Of a stretch of DNA of 20,593 nucleotides, positions 7,057 to 15,128 are shown piece by piece. The DNA comes from CAYXXN01 sp964469055 (GTDB lineage Bacteria > Acidobacteriota > Thermoanaerobaculia > Multivoradales > JAHEKO01), in NCBI GenBank assembly GCA_964469055.1, contig CAYXXN010000033.1:1-20593 (forward strand). Reading direction: 5' to 3'. The number at the start of each line of letters is the position of its first letter. Position 1 is the first letter of the stretch. Under the pieces are notes generated by a model, which was not told the DNA's origin, searched no databases, and worked only from the letters and a program-made list of their open reading frames with translations. The translations under genes and the position numbers were made by a program.

Positions 7057-8850
7057 ATGCTGTCCGCGGCGGCGGCCATCGCACTCCTCGCGGACAACGG
7101 CGCCTTCGCTCAGTCGCGGGGACCGATGGAGCGAGCGGAAGTGTCGCTGGTCGCCGATCGCACGGCGTACGAACCTGGCGACGAGGCGCGTGTGGCGGCC
7201 GTTCTGGCGATCGACGCGGGCTGGCACACCAACAGCCACCAGCCGACCTTCGACTACCTGATCCCCACCGAGGCTACCTTCGAGCCTCCCCTCGGCTGGC
7301 CCACGGCCGAACGGATCGAGTACCCGGCGTCGGTGACGCGCAAGTTCTCCTTCGCCGAGGTCCCGCTCTCGGTCTACGAGGGCACGGTGGCGATCGACGC
7401 GCACCTGTGGGTGCCGGCCGAGACCTCGCCCGGCCCCTACGCCGTCGCCGCGACCGTCGTCTACCAGGCCTGCGACGACCGCTCGTGCCTGCCGCCGGTG
7501 CGTGCCGAGCGAACGCTCGAGCTGGTCGTCGGCGCCGCCGGCCAACCCACTCACTCGGATCTGTTCAGCGGCGCGGTGGCCCCGGGCGTCGATCGCGCGC
7601 CACAGGGTCCGAGCCTCGGCCTCGTTCTCCTACTCGGTCTGTTCGGTGGTCTCATTCTGAACGCCATGCCCTGCGTCCTGCCCGTGCTCTCGCTCAAGGT
7701 CTTCGGGCTGGTGAAGACCGCTGGGCAGGGCCGCAGCGCGATCGCCACCGGCGCGCTCGCCACCGCCGCCGGGATCCTCTTCTCCTTCTGGGCACTGGCC
7801 GGCGCCGCTGTCCTCGCCAAGGCGGCCGGCGGCGCCGTCGGCTGGGGGGTGCAGTTCCAGGAGCCGGCCTTCGTCGCCACGCTGACCGTGATCGTCGTCC
7901 TGTTCTCGCTCAACCTCTGGGGGCTGTTCGAGATCCCGCTGCCGGGGCGGGTGGCGCGCTGGGCCGACTCAGGACCGAAGGAGGGGGTGGCGGGCCACCT
8001 CGCCTCGGGGCTCTTCGCCACCCTCATGGCCACACCCTGCTCGGCGCCCTTCCTCGGCACGGCGGTAGGCTTCGCCCTGGCACAGTCGGCCCCCATCGTC
8101 TTCGCGACTTTCACTGCCGTGGGCCTGGGCATGGCGCTGCCCTATCTCGTGCTGGCCGCCTGGCCCCACGCCGCCGATCTCCTCCCGAGGCCCGGCGCCT
8201 GGATGGCGGTCTTCAAGCACGCGATGGGCTTCCTCATGGCCGCCACCGGCGTCTGGCTGCTCTACGTGCTCTCGGCGCAGGTGGCCGCCGAGCGGCTGGC
8301 GCTCTTCGAGCTCGCCCTCTTGGCCCTCGCCCTCTGCGTCTGGCTCGGCGCCAACCTGCGCCGCCCGGCCGCCCGCCGCGTCGCGGCCCTGGCGACGCTC
8401 GCCATCGTCGTCCTCGCGGTGGCCCTGGTGGCCGCCGCGCCGGCGGCGACCGCGCGCCTGGCCGGTGAGACCGCGGGCCTCATCCCCTGGAGCCGCTTCG
8501 ACCGCGGCGAGGCCGAGCGTCTCGCCGCCGCGGGCCAGCTCGTCTTCGTCGACGTCACCGCCGACTGGTGCTTCACCTGCAAGGTCAACGAGCGGCTGGT
8601 GCTGGAAACACCGGAAGTCGCCGGCGCCTTCGCGCGCCACCGCGTCCTCGCCATGCGCGCCGACTGGACGAACCGCGACGACGCGATCGCCCGCTTCCTC
8701 GCCGACCACGGCCGCTACGGCATCCCCTTCTACCTCCTCTACCGTCCGGGCGCCGAACCGCACGTCTTCAGCGAGCTCTTGACCAAGGACGCCGTGCTCG
8801 ACGCCCTCGCACTTTCGTCGCCCACAACGGACTTCGCCGAACGAAAGTAG
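7057..8850 (+). CDS. dsbD: Thiol:disulfide interchange protein, DsbD/ScsB type
   Basis: A 597-residue, three-part membrane electron carrier that takes electrons from cytoplasmic thioredoxin across the membrane to periplasmic thiol proteins. The N-terminal periplasmic domain (about 24-165) has a Cys139/Cys144 pair in VVYQACDDRSCLPP. The transmembrane DsbD domain (about 185-460, roughly eight helices) has the conserved cysteines in NAMPCVLPVLSLKVFG (Cys206) and FATLMATPCSAPFLGTA (Cys328). The C-terminal thioredoxin-like domain ends the protein with a WCxxC motif, DVTADWCFTCKVNE (Cys505, Cys508). The domain order with C-D-D-R-S-C and YQACDD resembles ScsB/DsbD-2 members. The ATG at 7057 gives a short signal peptide (AAAAIALLADNGAFAQS) without the usual basic N-region; an ATG further upstream in frame would overlap the aminotransferase start and add GARRR, so the true start could be upstream. 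Confidence 0.93.
   Translation: MLSAAAAIALLADNGAFAQSRGPMERAEVSLVADRTAYEPGDEARVAAVLAIDAGWHTNSHQPTFDYLIPTEATFEPPLGWPTAERIEYPASVTRKFSFAEVPLSVYEGTVAIDAHLWVPAETSPGPYAVAATVVYQACDDRSCLPPVRAERTLELVVGAAGQPTHSDLFSGAVAPGVDRAPQGPSLGLVLLLGLFGGLILNAMPCVLPVLSLKVFGLVKTAGQGRSAIATGALATAAGILFSFWALAGAAVLAKAAGGAVGWGVQFQEPAFVATLTVIVVLFSLNLWGLFEIPLPGRVARWADSGPKEGVAGHLASGLFATLMATPCSAPFLGTAVGFALAQSAPIVFATFTAVGLGMALPYLVLAAWPHAADLLPRPGAWMAVFKHAMGFLMAATGVWLLYVLSAQVAAERLALFELALLALALCVWLGANLRRPAARRVAALATLAIVVLAVALVAAAPAATARLAGETAGLIPWSRFDRGEAERLAAAGQLVFVDVTADWCFTCKVNERLVLETPEVAGAFARHRVLAMRADWTNRDDAIARFLADHGRYGIPFYLLYRPGAEPHVFSELLTKDAVLDALALSSPTTDFAERK
8811..8848. terminator. Inverted repeat at the dsbD/rarA convergent junction
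   Basis: ACTTTCGT (8811-8818) and ACGAAAGT (8841-8848) are perfect 8-base inverted arms with a 22-base loop, inside the last codons of the dsbD-like gene, just before a 4-base gap to the convergent rarA stop. Position suggests a bidirectional terminator, but no T-tract is present, so the call is weak. Confidence 0.25.
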
Positions 8851-8854
8851 TCGC

Positions 8855-10207
8855 CTACTCCTCGGGCTGCGCCGCCCGTGCCCGCCGGCGCAGCTCCGCG
8901 AAGCGGGCCAGTCGCTCCCCCAACTCGACCTCGAAGCCCGTCGGCCGCGGCTCGTAGAAGCGGCTGCCGGCGAGCGCCTCGGGGAGGCAGTCGAGGCCGC
9001 CCATACCCTCCTCGGTCTCGGGCGCGTAGACGTAGCCTTGGCCGTAGCCGACGTCGCGCATCAGCGGGGTCACGGCGTTGCGGATCGCCATCGGCACGGG
9101 CTCGGCCGGTCGCTCCTCGACGGCGCGGCTGGCGGCGCCCCAGGCGCGGTAGGCGCCGATGCTCTTGGGCGCCAGGGCCAGGTAGATCGCCGCCTGCGCC
9201 AGGGCCAGCTCGCCCTCGGGCGGGCCCAGCCGGTGGTAGGCCTCCCACGCGGCGAGGGTGTGGGGCAGCGCCTGCGGATCGGCCAGCCCCACGTCCTCGC
9301 TGGCGAAGCGGGTGAGGCGCCGGGCGACGTAGTGTCCATCCTCGCCGGCGGCGAGCATCCTCGCCAGCCAGTAGAGGGCGGCGTCGGCGTCGCTCTCGCG
9401 CAGCGACTTGTGCAGCGCCGAGATGAGGTTGAAGTGCTCCTCCCCCGCCTTGTCGTAGAGCAGTACCTTGCGCTGCGACAAGCTCTGCACGGCGGCGGCA
9501 TCGACGCTGCCGGCGCCGGCCGTCCGCGCGTCCTCGACCGCCAGCTCGAGCAGGTTCAGGGCCCTGCGCGCGTCCCCCGAGGCGAGCTGGGCCATGCTGG
9601 CCAGGGCCTCCTCGTCGACCGCGACCCCGGCTCGGCCGAGGCCGCGCTCGTCGTCGGCCAAGGCTCGACGCAGGACCACCAGCAACTCCTCGACGCCGAG
9701 GGCCGCCAGCACGACGACCTTGCAGCGGGACAGGAGAGCAGCGATCAGCTCGAACGACGGGTTCTCGGTCGTCGCGCCGATCAGCACGATGTCGCCGCGC
9801 TCCACGTAGGGCAGGAAGGCGTCCTGCTGCGCGCGATTGAAGCGATGGATCTCGTCGATGAAAAGGAGCGTCCGCCGCCCCTGGGCGCGGCGTAGCCGCG
9901 CGGCGTCCGCCATCACCGCCTTGACCTCCTTGATGCCGGAGGTCACGGCGGAGAAGGGCACGAACCGGCTCCGTGTCTCCCGCGCGGCGATCTCGGCGAG
10001 CGTCGTCTTGCCCGACCCGGGCGGACCCCAGAGGACCAGCGACGGCACCCGATCCTCCGCCAGCGCCCGCCGCAGGAAGCCCCGCGGGCCCACGATCGCC
10101 TCCTGCCCCACCACTTCCTCCAAGCTCCGCGGCCGCATCCGGTCCGCGAGCGGCGCCACGGCTGGCGTCCCTGTCGGCTCCAGCGGGTCGAACAACGACT
10201 CGCTCAT
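8855..10207 (-). CDS. rarA: Replication-associated recombination protein RarA (MgsA)
   Basis: A 450-residue AAA+ ATPase of the RarA/MgsA/WRNIP1 family, which acts at stalled replication forks and single-stranded DNA gaps. Visible motifs: an N-terminal PLADRMRPRSLEEVVGQE typical of clamp-loader relatives, Walker A GPPGSGKTT (61-69), Walker B LLFIDEIHRFNRAQQDAFLP (about 114 on), sensor 1 GATTENPSFEL, sensor 2 in SGDARRALNLLELA, and the C-terminal tetramerisation domain with DKAGEEHFNLISALHKS, GSDADAALYWLARML-like and EDVGLADP blocks. Length is normal (E. coli RarA is 447). Start at 10207 gives MSESLFDPLEP; no Shine-Dalgarno is seen, but a CATAAT -10-like box ends 9 bases upstream, which would give an almost leaderless mRNA. 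It is convergent with dsbD (4-base gap) and downstream of idh after a structured spacer. Confidence 0.95.
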   Translation of the reverse strand: MSESLFDPLEPTGTPAVAPLADRMRPRSLEEVVGQEAIVGPRGFLRRALAEDRVPSLVLWGPPGSGKTTLAEIAARETRSRFVPFSAVTSGIKEVKAVMADAARLRRAQGRRTLLFIDEIHRFNRAQQDAFLPYVERGDIVLIGATTENPSFELIAALLSRCKVVVLAALGVEELLVVLRRALADDERGLGRAGVAVDEEALASMAQLASGDARRALNLLELAVEDARTAGAGSVDAAAVQSLSQRKVLLYDKAGEEHFNLISALHKSLRESDADAALYWLARMLAAGEDGHYVARRLTRFASEDVGLADPQALPHTLAAWEAYHRLGPPEGELALAQAAIYLALAPKSIGAYRAWGAASRAVEERPAEPVPMAIRNAVTPLMRDVGYGQGYVYAPETEEGMGGLDCLPEALAGSRFYEPRPTGFEVELGERLARFAELRRRARAAQPEE

Positions 10208-10216
10208 CGCAGCCGC

Positions 10217-10222
10217 ATTATG
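10217..10222 (-). promoter_or_regulatory. Candidate -10 box of rarA
   Basis: On the minus strand CATAAT (5 of 6 to TATAAT) ends 9 bases before the rarA ATG. No good -35 hexamer is seen 16-18 bases upstream; instead that region is covered by the 16-base palindrome at 10230-10245, which could place the promoter under a regulator. Confidence 0.4.
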
Positions 10223-10229
10223 CAGCCCT

Positions 10230-10245
10230 CCGAGGTCGACCTCGG
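10230..10245. promoter_or_regulatory. 16-base perfect palindrome upstream of rarA
   Basis: CCGAGGTCGACCTCGG is a perfect 16-base dyad centred at 10237/10238. It sits 7 bases upstream of the CATAAT box, overlapping where the spacer and -35 of a rarA promoter would be. Perfect palindromes of this size in a promoter position suit a dimeric repressor; it does not resemble any operator recognised here. The sequence is GC-rich, so a chance occurrence is possible. Confidence 0.4.
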
Positions 10246-10257
10246 CATCAGGCAGCC

Positions 10258-10420
10258 GCCCGCGGCCGAGAGGCTCCCTCGAGCGGGCGATGAGCACGGG
10301 CGCGAGCGCACGGCCCTCGCAGGCTACGAGCGATGGCGCGCCCGCGCGCAAGGGGCCGCCTCCCCCGCATTCCTAGAATGCGGCCCCGCAGCCCGCCGAG
10401 GCAGCCTCTCGGCCGCGGGC
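10258..10420. repeat. Long inverted-repeat element between idh and rarA
   Basis: Arms at 10258-10288 and 10391-10420 are inverted copies of each other with one mismatch and one single-base indel over about 30 bases; the outer 18 bases (GCCCGCGGCCGAGAGGCT and its complement at 10403-10420) match perfectly. The 102-base interior has its own perfect hairpin next to the right arm. The element fills most of the 242-base idh-rarA spacer and holds no credible gene. It could be a structured RNA, a transcription end for the long rpsP-idh operon, or a small mobile-type repeat with inverted ends. Confidence 0.7.
10365..10383. repeat. Perfect 8-bp hairpin inside the inverted-repeat element
   Basis: CCGCATTC, loop CTA, GAATGCGG: a perfect 8-bp stem with a 3-base loop directly inside the right arm of the larger inverted repeat. 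Neither side has a T-tract for an intrinsic terminator. Confidence 0.5.
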
Positions 10421-10449
10421 CGGCCGCCGCGCCTTGCAGGCTCCCGTGC

Positions 10450-11457
10450 TTAGAGTGCCGCCACGATCGCCTCGGCGAAACCCGAAGTGCTGGCTTCGCC
10501 TCCCAGGTCCCGGGTCCGCACGCCGCGCCCGAGCACCGCCAAGAGCGCCGTCCGCACGCGCGCCGCCGGCTCGCTCTGCCCCAGGTGATCGAGCATCATG
10601 GCTGCCGACAGGATGAGCGCCGTCGGGTTGGCCACATTCTGGCCCGCGATGTCCGGCGCGCTGCCGTGGACGGCCTCGAAGACGGCCCCCTCGGTGCCGA
10701 TGTTGGCGCCCGGAGTCACGCCGAGACCGCCCACCAGGCCGGCGCAGAGGTCGGAGACGATGTCGCCGTAGAAGTTGGGCAGCACCAGCACGTCGTAGGC
10801 CTCCGGCCGCACGACCAGCTGCATGCAGAGGTTGTCGATGATGCGATCGTCGAAGGCGATGTCCGGGTACTCCTGCGACATCCGACGACAGCACTCGAGA
10901 AACAACCCATCCGCCATCTTCAGGATGTTCGCCTTGTGCACCGCGGTCACCCGTTTGCGCCCCTGCCGGCGGGCGTGCTCGAAGGCGAACCGCGCGATCG
11001 CGGTCGAGGCCTTCTCGGTGATCACGTTGAGGCTGGTGACCACCCCTGGCACCACCTCATGCTCGATGCCGCTGTAGAGACCCTCGGTGTTCTCGCGCAC
11101 TACGATCAGGTCGACGTCCGTGTACCGGCTCGGCACGTTCGGCAAGCTGCGCACCGGCCGCAGGTTGGCGTAGAGCATGAGCGTCTGACGCAGCCGGACG
11201 TTGACCGAGCGAAAGCCCTTGCCGACCGGCGTCGTGATCGGGCCCTTCAACGCCACCCGGTTGCGCCGAATCGACTCCAGCAACTCGGGCGGCAGCGGGT
11301 CTCCCACCCGCGCCAGGGCCTCGGCCCCCGCCAGCTGCGGCTCCCAGGCGACGGCGGCGCCCGCCGCCTCGATGACGCGCACCGCGGCGGCGACGACCTC
11401 GGGGCCGATGCCGTCCCCGGGAATCAGGGTGACGGTGGTCACCCGCGCCCCGCTCAC
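10450..11457 (-). CDS. NAD-dependent isocitrate dehydrogenase
   Basis: A 335-residue beta-decarboxylating dehydrogenase of the isocitrate/isopropylmalate family, oxidatively decarboxylating its hydroxy acid to a 2-oxo acid. LIPGDGIGPEV opens the fold. GFRSVNVRLRQTLMLYANLRPVRS carries the Ser-x-Asn-xxx-Arg and later Arg that bind isocitrate, where isopropylmalate enzymes differ, and ENTEGLYSGIEHEV is typical of isocitrate dehydrogenases. HKANILK, NFYGDIVSDLCAGLVGG and the cofactor loop HGSAPDIAGQNVANP follow; the Asp-Ile there (Lys-Tyr in E. coli NADP enzyme) indicates NAD. The GTG at 11457 overlaps the TPR gene stop (GTGA); a second in-frame GTG at 11442 is a reasonable alternative. It closes the rpsP-rnhB-TPR run. 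A homoisocitrate or related substrate is not excluded. Confidence 0.88.
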   Translation of the reverse strand: MSGARVTTVTLIPGDGIGPEVVAAAVRVIEAAGAAVAWEPQLAGAEALARVGDPLPPELLESIRRNRVALKGPITTPVGKGFRSVNVRLRQTLMLYANLRPVRSLPNVPSRYTDVDLIVVRENTEGLYSGIEHEVVPGVVTSLNVITEKASTAIARFAFEHARRQGRKRVTAVHKANILKMADGLFLECCRRMSQEYPDIAFDDRIIDNLCMQLVVRPEAYDVLVLPNFYGDIVSDLCAGLVGGLGVTPGANIGTEGAVFEAVHGSAPDIAGQNVANPTALILSAAMMLDHLGQSEPAARVRTALLAVLGRGVRTRDLGGEASTSGFAEAIVAAL

Positions 11458-14048
11458 GATTGCGGCCGGCCCAGCTCCTCGAGCTTGGCGAGAACGTCGC
11501 GGTAGGTCGACGAGCGGCCGTAGATCTCGACGAAGCGCCGACGCGCCGACTCGCGCTCGTCGAGGGCCAGCTCCAGGGACCCCAGCTCGTAGAGCAGGCC
11601 CAGTCGCTCCTCGTCCTGCAGGCTGGGCGAGTCGAGGCCACGCTCGTACCAGTGCACGGCGAGCTCGGGATAACCCTTCTCCTGGAAGCAGGCGGCGAGG
11701 AGCGAGCAGCACTCGACGAGGTACCGGGAGTCCTTGGCTGCGAGCTGGAACTCGCCGATCGCTTCGTCGATCAGACCCATCTCCTGATAGGCGATGCCGA
11801 GGTTGTAGTGGGTGTCGAAATCCTCGGGCGAGAGGCTCTTCTCCATGCCGCGGCGGAAGCCTTCGACGATTTCCTCGATCGTCTGCTCCTGCACCGGCGG
11901 CAGCAGGTCTTCGCCGAAGTCCTCGCCCAGGAGCTCGGCCTCGAGCTCGGTGGCGAGGTCGAAGAACACGTCCGCTCCGGAGCGCTCGAGCGGCGGCACC
12001 GGCTCCTGCCAAGGGGCGGCCGGCGGCGCAGCGAGGGGCGGCAGGGAAGGTGGAGGCGCCGCCGCCGCCCCTTCGATCTCCGCGAGCAACTCCTCGGCGA
12101 GCGACGACAAGTCGATGGGAGCGGCCGGCGAGGTCGGGGGCGGCGCCGGCGCCGTGCGCTGCTCGAGCTCCGCCGCGTCGACCAGCGCCCCGAGGCGGGG
12201 CGCAATCTCCCGCCGCCAGCGCACCATCAGATCCTCCGGCACCTCCACCCCGGGAACGACAGAGCGCTCCACGGCGGGCTCCGAAGGACCCTCGACGGCG
12301 GGCTCGGCGGCGAGCGGCTCGGGAGCCGCCGCGACCGGCTCCTCGAAGACCATCTCCTCGACAACCACCTCCTCGACAACCACCTCCTCGACAACCACCT
12401 CCTCGACAACCACCTCCTCGACCACCGCCTCGACGGGTTCCGGCGCTACGGCCGGCGCCAGGTCGATGGCGATCTCCTCCGCCGCCGGCTCGGCCACAGA
12501 GGGCTCGGTGGCGAGTTCGACCGGCGGCGGAGCGACCGCCACAAACCTTCCCTCTTCGTGCAGGAACCCGGCCTCGAGCATCCGCCCGACCACCCGCTCC
12601 CACACCACCGGCTGGCCGCTGCGCTCCGAGAGCTGGGCGAAGCGGCTGGCCATGGCCAGCGCCTCGTCTCGACGGCCGAGGGTGAGCTCGAGATCGATCA
12701 GCCGCCCGAGCGCGTCCACGTGGTCGGCGTCGAGCTCGAGGACCTGCTCGAGCGCGGCGACCGCCAGCTCCTCCATCTGATACCGGGTGAGGACCTCGGC
12801 GTCCAGCAGGAGGCGATCGATCTTCAAGGCGATCTCGAGCGGCCGCGCGTCGGCGACGAAGAAGGCGGGCTCACTGAGGGGAGCCGCGGCCTCCGCGACC
12901 GGGGCCTCGAGCTCGGCGACGGGCGCCTCGGGAACGGGCGCTTCGGGCTCCGCGATCTCCTCGACCTCGAGCTCGAAGTCGAACTCTGCGGCCGCCTCGA
13001 CCTCGGCGGTCAGCGCCGTCGCGATGGGTTCCTCCTCGACCACCTCCCGCGCCGCTTCGGCGATGAGTTCGGCGAGCGAGCCGGCCGCGAGGTCGTCGCC
13101 GTCGAGGTCGAGGAGCACCTCCTCTTCCGCCTCGGCCTCCAGGGGCGCGGCGGCGGGGGCCTCCTCCTCGATCGCGGCCCCTCCCGGCACTAGCGCGACC
13201 GCCTCGCGCTCCGCGGGCTCGATCAGCTCGGCGGCAGGCTGCTCTACCTCCGCCTCGACCAACCAGGAAGGGGCGCGCGCGGGCGGCGACGCCGCCACTA
13301 CCACCCCCTCGCCCTCGCGGGCGAGCAACGACTTGGCGACGGCCGCGGCGCTCGGTTGGCGCTCGCCGGCGAGGCGCAGCACCCGGTCGGCGCCTGGACC
13401 GTGGCCCGCCTCGCGCAGCGCCCGCACGGCGCGGGCCACGAACTCGGGGCTCGGCGGGCCAAGGTCGAGCGCGCTCGTGTAGACCTGGGCGGCCTCCTCG
13501 GCGCGGCCGTGCTCGAGCATGAGGCGCGCGATCTGCTCGTACTGCTCGAGCGCGCCGGGCGTGTCCCCCAACTCCTGGAAGAGACCCGCCAGCCGTAAGC
13601 GGTAGCTCGGGTTGGTCGCTTCGATGGCGACCATGCTGCGGTAGACGTTGACCGCCGCCCGCTGGTCGCCGTGCTTGACGTAGTAGTCGGCGACCACCTG
13701 GTACTGGGCCTCGGCGTCGTTCGACAGGCCTTGCTTGTGGTAGAGGTCGGCCAGGTTCTCGTAGGCCGCGATCTGCGATGGATCGAGGCGGATGATCTTC
13801 TTGTAGATCGCGATCGCCTTGACGAAGAACCCCTGCCGGGAGAAGTTCTCCGCCGTCTGCCGGAACAACTCGGTCGCCTTGTGCGGCCGGTTGAGGCGCG
13901 CGTACAGGTCGCCGACGCGGTTGAGCGTGCTGGTGTCGTTGGGGCTGGCCTCGAGGACCTTGCGGTACTCCTCGATGGCTGCATCCAGCCGACCGCGGGC
14001 CACCAGCCGCTCGGCGCTCTGGACGACGTCTTGCCGGCTGGATGCCAT
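11454..14048 (-). CDS. Large TPR-repeat protein with acidic Ala/Glu/Pro linker
   Basis: An 864-residue protein with no signal peptide or membrane helix, so probably a cytoplasmic scaffold. The N-terminal ~230 residues are tandem tetratricopeptide repeats (AIEEYRKVLEASPNDTSTLN, ATELFRQTAENFSRQGFFVK, AIAIYKKIIRLDPSQIAAYE, then AEAQYQVVADYYVKHGDQRA). A long low-complexity stretch rich in Glu, Ala, Pro and Val follows, interrupted near the middle by another short TPR-like helical part (MEELAVAALEQVLELDADHV) and containing a VVVEE pentapeptide repeat. The last ~150 residues return to TPRs (FDTHYNLGIAYQEMGLIDEA, AVHWYERGLDSPSLQDEERL). The ATG at 14048 shares one base with the rnhB stop (TGATG), and the stop overlaps the idh start. 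Partners and role are unknown; similar proteins occur in Acidobacteriota and Deltaproteobacteria near this cluster or near pilus/division genes. Confidence 0.85.
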   Translation of the reverse strand: MASSRQDVVQSAERLVARGRLDAAIEEYRKVLEASPNDTSTLNRVGDLYARLNRPHKATELFRQTAENFSRQGFFVKAIAIYKKIIRLDPSQIAAYENLADLYHKQGLSNDAEAQYQVVADYYVKHGDQRAAVNVYRSMVAIEATNPSYRLRLAGLFQELGDTPGALEQYEQIARLMLEHGRAEEAAQVYTSALDLGPPSPEFVARAVRALREAGHGPGADRVLRLAGERQPSAAAVAKSLLAREGEGVVVAASPPARAPSWLVEAEVEQPAAELIEPAEREAVALVPGGAAIEEEAPAAAPLEAEAEEEVLLDLDGDDLAAGSLAELIAEAAREVVEEEPIATALTAEVEAAAEFDFELEVEEIAEPEAPVPEAPVAELEAPVAEAAAPLSEPAFFVADARPLEIALKIDRLLLDAEVLTRYQMEELAVAALEQVLELDADHVDALGRLIDLELTLGRRDEALAMASRFAQLSERSGQPVVWERVVGRMLEAGFLHEEGRFVAVAPPPVELATEPSVAEPAAEEIAIDLAPAVAPEPVEAVVEEVVVEEVVVEEVVVEEVVVEEMVFEEPVAAAPEPLAAEPAVEGPSEPAVERSVVPGVEVPEDLMVRWRREIAPRLGALVDAAELEQRTAPAPPPTSPAAPIDLSSLAEELLAEIEGAAAAPPPSLPPLAAPPAAPWQEPVPPLERSGADVFFDLATELEAELLGEDFGEDLLPPVQEQTIEEIVEGFRRGMEKSLSPEDFDTHYNLGIAYQEMGLIDEAIGEFQLAAKDSRYLVECCSLLAACFQEKGYPELAVHWYERGLDSPSLQDEERLGLLYELGSLELALDERESARRRFVEIYGRSSTYRDVLAKLEELGRPQS
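12361..12420. repeat. Four exact 15-base tandem repeats in the TPR gene
   Basis: ACAACCACCTCCTCG is repeated four times without a mismatch, flanked by degenerate copies on both sides (12346-12360 and from 12421). The length is a multiple of three, so each unit encodes one VVVEE pentapeptide on the minus strand and changes in copy number keep the frame. This is a likely slippage-prone site. Confidence 0.95.
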
Positions 14049-14701
14049 CAGTGGATCGTCTCGCCCTCGCGCGGCACCACAGCCCGGAAGGTCAGGCGGT
14101 GGACCGCCGTGGGACCGTACTCGCGGAGCGCCTCCAGGTGCTCCGGCGCAGCATAACCCTTGTGGTGCGCGAAACCGTAGTGGGGGTAGGTCGCGTCGAG
14201 CTCGACCATGAGAGCGTCGCGTTCGACCTTGGCCAGGATCGAGGCGCAGGCCACGGCGTAGGAGAGCGAGTCGCCTCTGACCAGGCCGAGGCAGGGGAAG
14301 CCCAAACCGCGCAGCGGCACGGCGTCGACGACGGCGCAGTCGGGCCTCGGGGCGAGGCCCGAGAGCGCCCGCGTCATGGCGAGGCGGGTCGCCTCGAGGA
14401 TGTTCACGCAATCGATCGTCGCGGCGTCGGCGGAAGCGACGGCGCAAGCCAGGGCCTGCTCGCGGATGCGGGCCGCCAGCTCCCGCCGGCGCTCGGGCGT
14501 CAGGCACTTGCTGTCGTCCACTCCCGGCAGCGGCGGCCGCTGCGGGTCGGCGATCACGGCCGCGGCCACCACCGGTCCGGCCAAGCAACCCCGCCCGGCC
14601 TCATCGACGCCCGCCAGCCGCACGTAGCCGCTGGCGGCGAGGAGCTCCTCGACTCCGGTGAGCAGACCGAGACGGTAGATCTCGGCCGCGAGTCGCTCCA
14701 T
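14048..14701 (-). CDS. rnhB: Ribonuclease HII
   Basis: A 217-residue RNase HII, which cuts the RNA strand of RNA-DNA hybrids and removes single ribonucleotides from DNA. LAGVDEAGRGCLAGPVVAAAVI (Asp33, Glu34) is the signature first catalytic motif, DSKCLTPERRRELA the second block, CAVVDAVPLRG supplies the third acidic residue, and ASILAKVERDALM with TYPHYGFAHHKGY completes the C-terminal pattern. The ATG at 14701 was chosen over a TTG 9 bases upstream; GAGG lies about 9 bases before it. It lies 67 bases downstream of rplS, in the gene order seen in many bacteria, and its stop shares a base with the TPR start. Confidence 0.95.
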   Translation of the reverse strand: MERLAAEIYRLGLLTGVEELLAASGYVRLAGVDEAGRGCLAGPVVAAAVIADPQRPPLPGVDDSKCLTPERRRELAARIREQALACAVASADAATIDCVNILEATRLAMTRALSGLAPRPDCAVVDAVPLRGLGFPCLGLVRGDSLSYAVACASILAKVERDALMVELDATYPHYGFAHHKGYAAPEHLEALREYGPTAVHRLTFRAVVPREGETIH

Positions 14702-14768
14702 GGTCGCCAACCTCGAACGTCCTCCCGTCGGCGGTCGACACGCCGGGCGAGCGAGCTTCAGCCCCGTC

Positions 14769-15128
14769 TCACTCCTCGCCCTGCTCCTTGCGCCGCTCTT
14801 CGATGCGGGCCGCCTTCCCCGCCAGATCGCGCAGGTAGTACAGCTTGGCCCGCCGCACTCTGCCCTGCCGCACGAGCTCGATGCGATCGATCGACGGCGA
14901 ATGCAGGGGAAACACCCGTTCGACTCCGACCCCGCCGGAGATCTTGCGCACTGTGAAGGACTCCCGGGAGCCGCTGCCCTTGCGGCCGATCACGACGCCC
15001 TGGAAGACCTGGATGCGCTCCTTGCCCCCCTCCGAGACCTTGACGTGGACCCGCAGGGTATCGCCGGCGCGGAAGCTCGGAAGATCCGAGCGGAGAAGCT
15101 GAGCTTCGATGTCTTGCAGCCTGTTCAT
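14769..15128 (-). CDS. rplS: 50S ribosomal protein L19
   Basis: A 119-residue ribosomal protein of normal length that sits at the 30S-50S interface. Recognised from FRAGDTLRVHVKVSEGGKER, IQVFQGVVIGRKGSGSRESF, TVRKISGGVGVERVFPLHSP and the basic VRRAKLYYLRDLAGKAARI tail. The ATG at 15128 is preceded by AAGGAA as a ribosome binding site, and this site lies within the end of trmD, whose stop overlaps the start (ATGA). Confidence 0.98.
   Translation of the reverse strand: MNRLQDIEAQLLRSDLPSFRAGDTLRVHVKVSEGGKERIQVFQGVVIGRKGSGSRESFTVRKISGGVGVERVFPLHSPSIDRIELVRQGRVRRAKLYYLRDLAGKAARIEERRKEQGEE

Noticed and set aside
5832..8468. Very long plus-strand frame across the aminotransferase and dsbD region
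   Set aside because: It runs antisense to the aminotransferase and then out of frame with dsbD; its translation is Arg/Gly-rich and shows no family motif.
12361..12420. CRISPR-like repeats
   Set aside because: Units are contiguous 15-mers without spacers, lie in a coding frame and encode a simple pentapeptide repeat; no cas genes nearby.
11201..13193. Long plus-strand frames opposite the TPR and idh genes
   Set aside because: Low-complexity Arg/Ser/Pro or Leu/Arg-rich translations with no domain motifs, antisense to well-supported genes.
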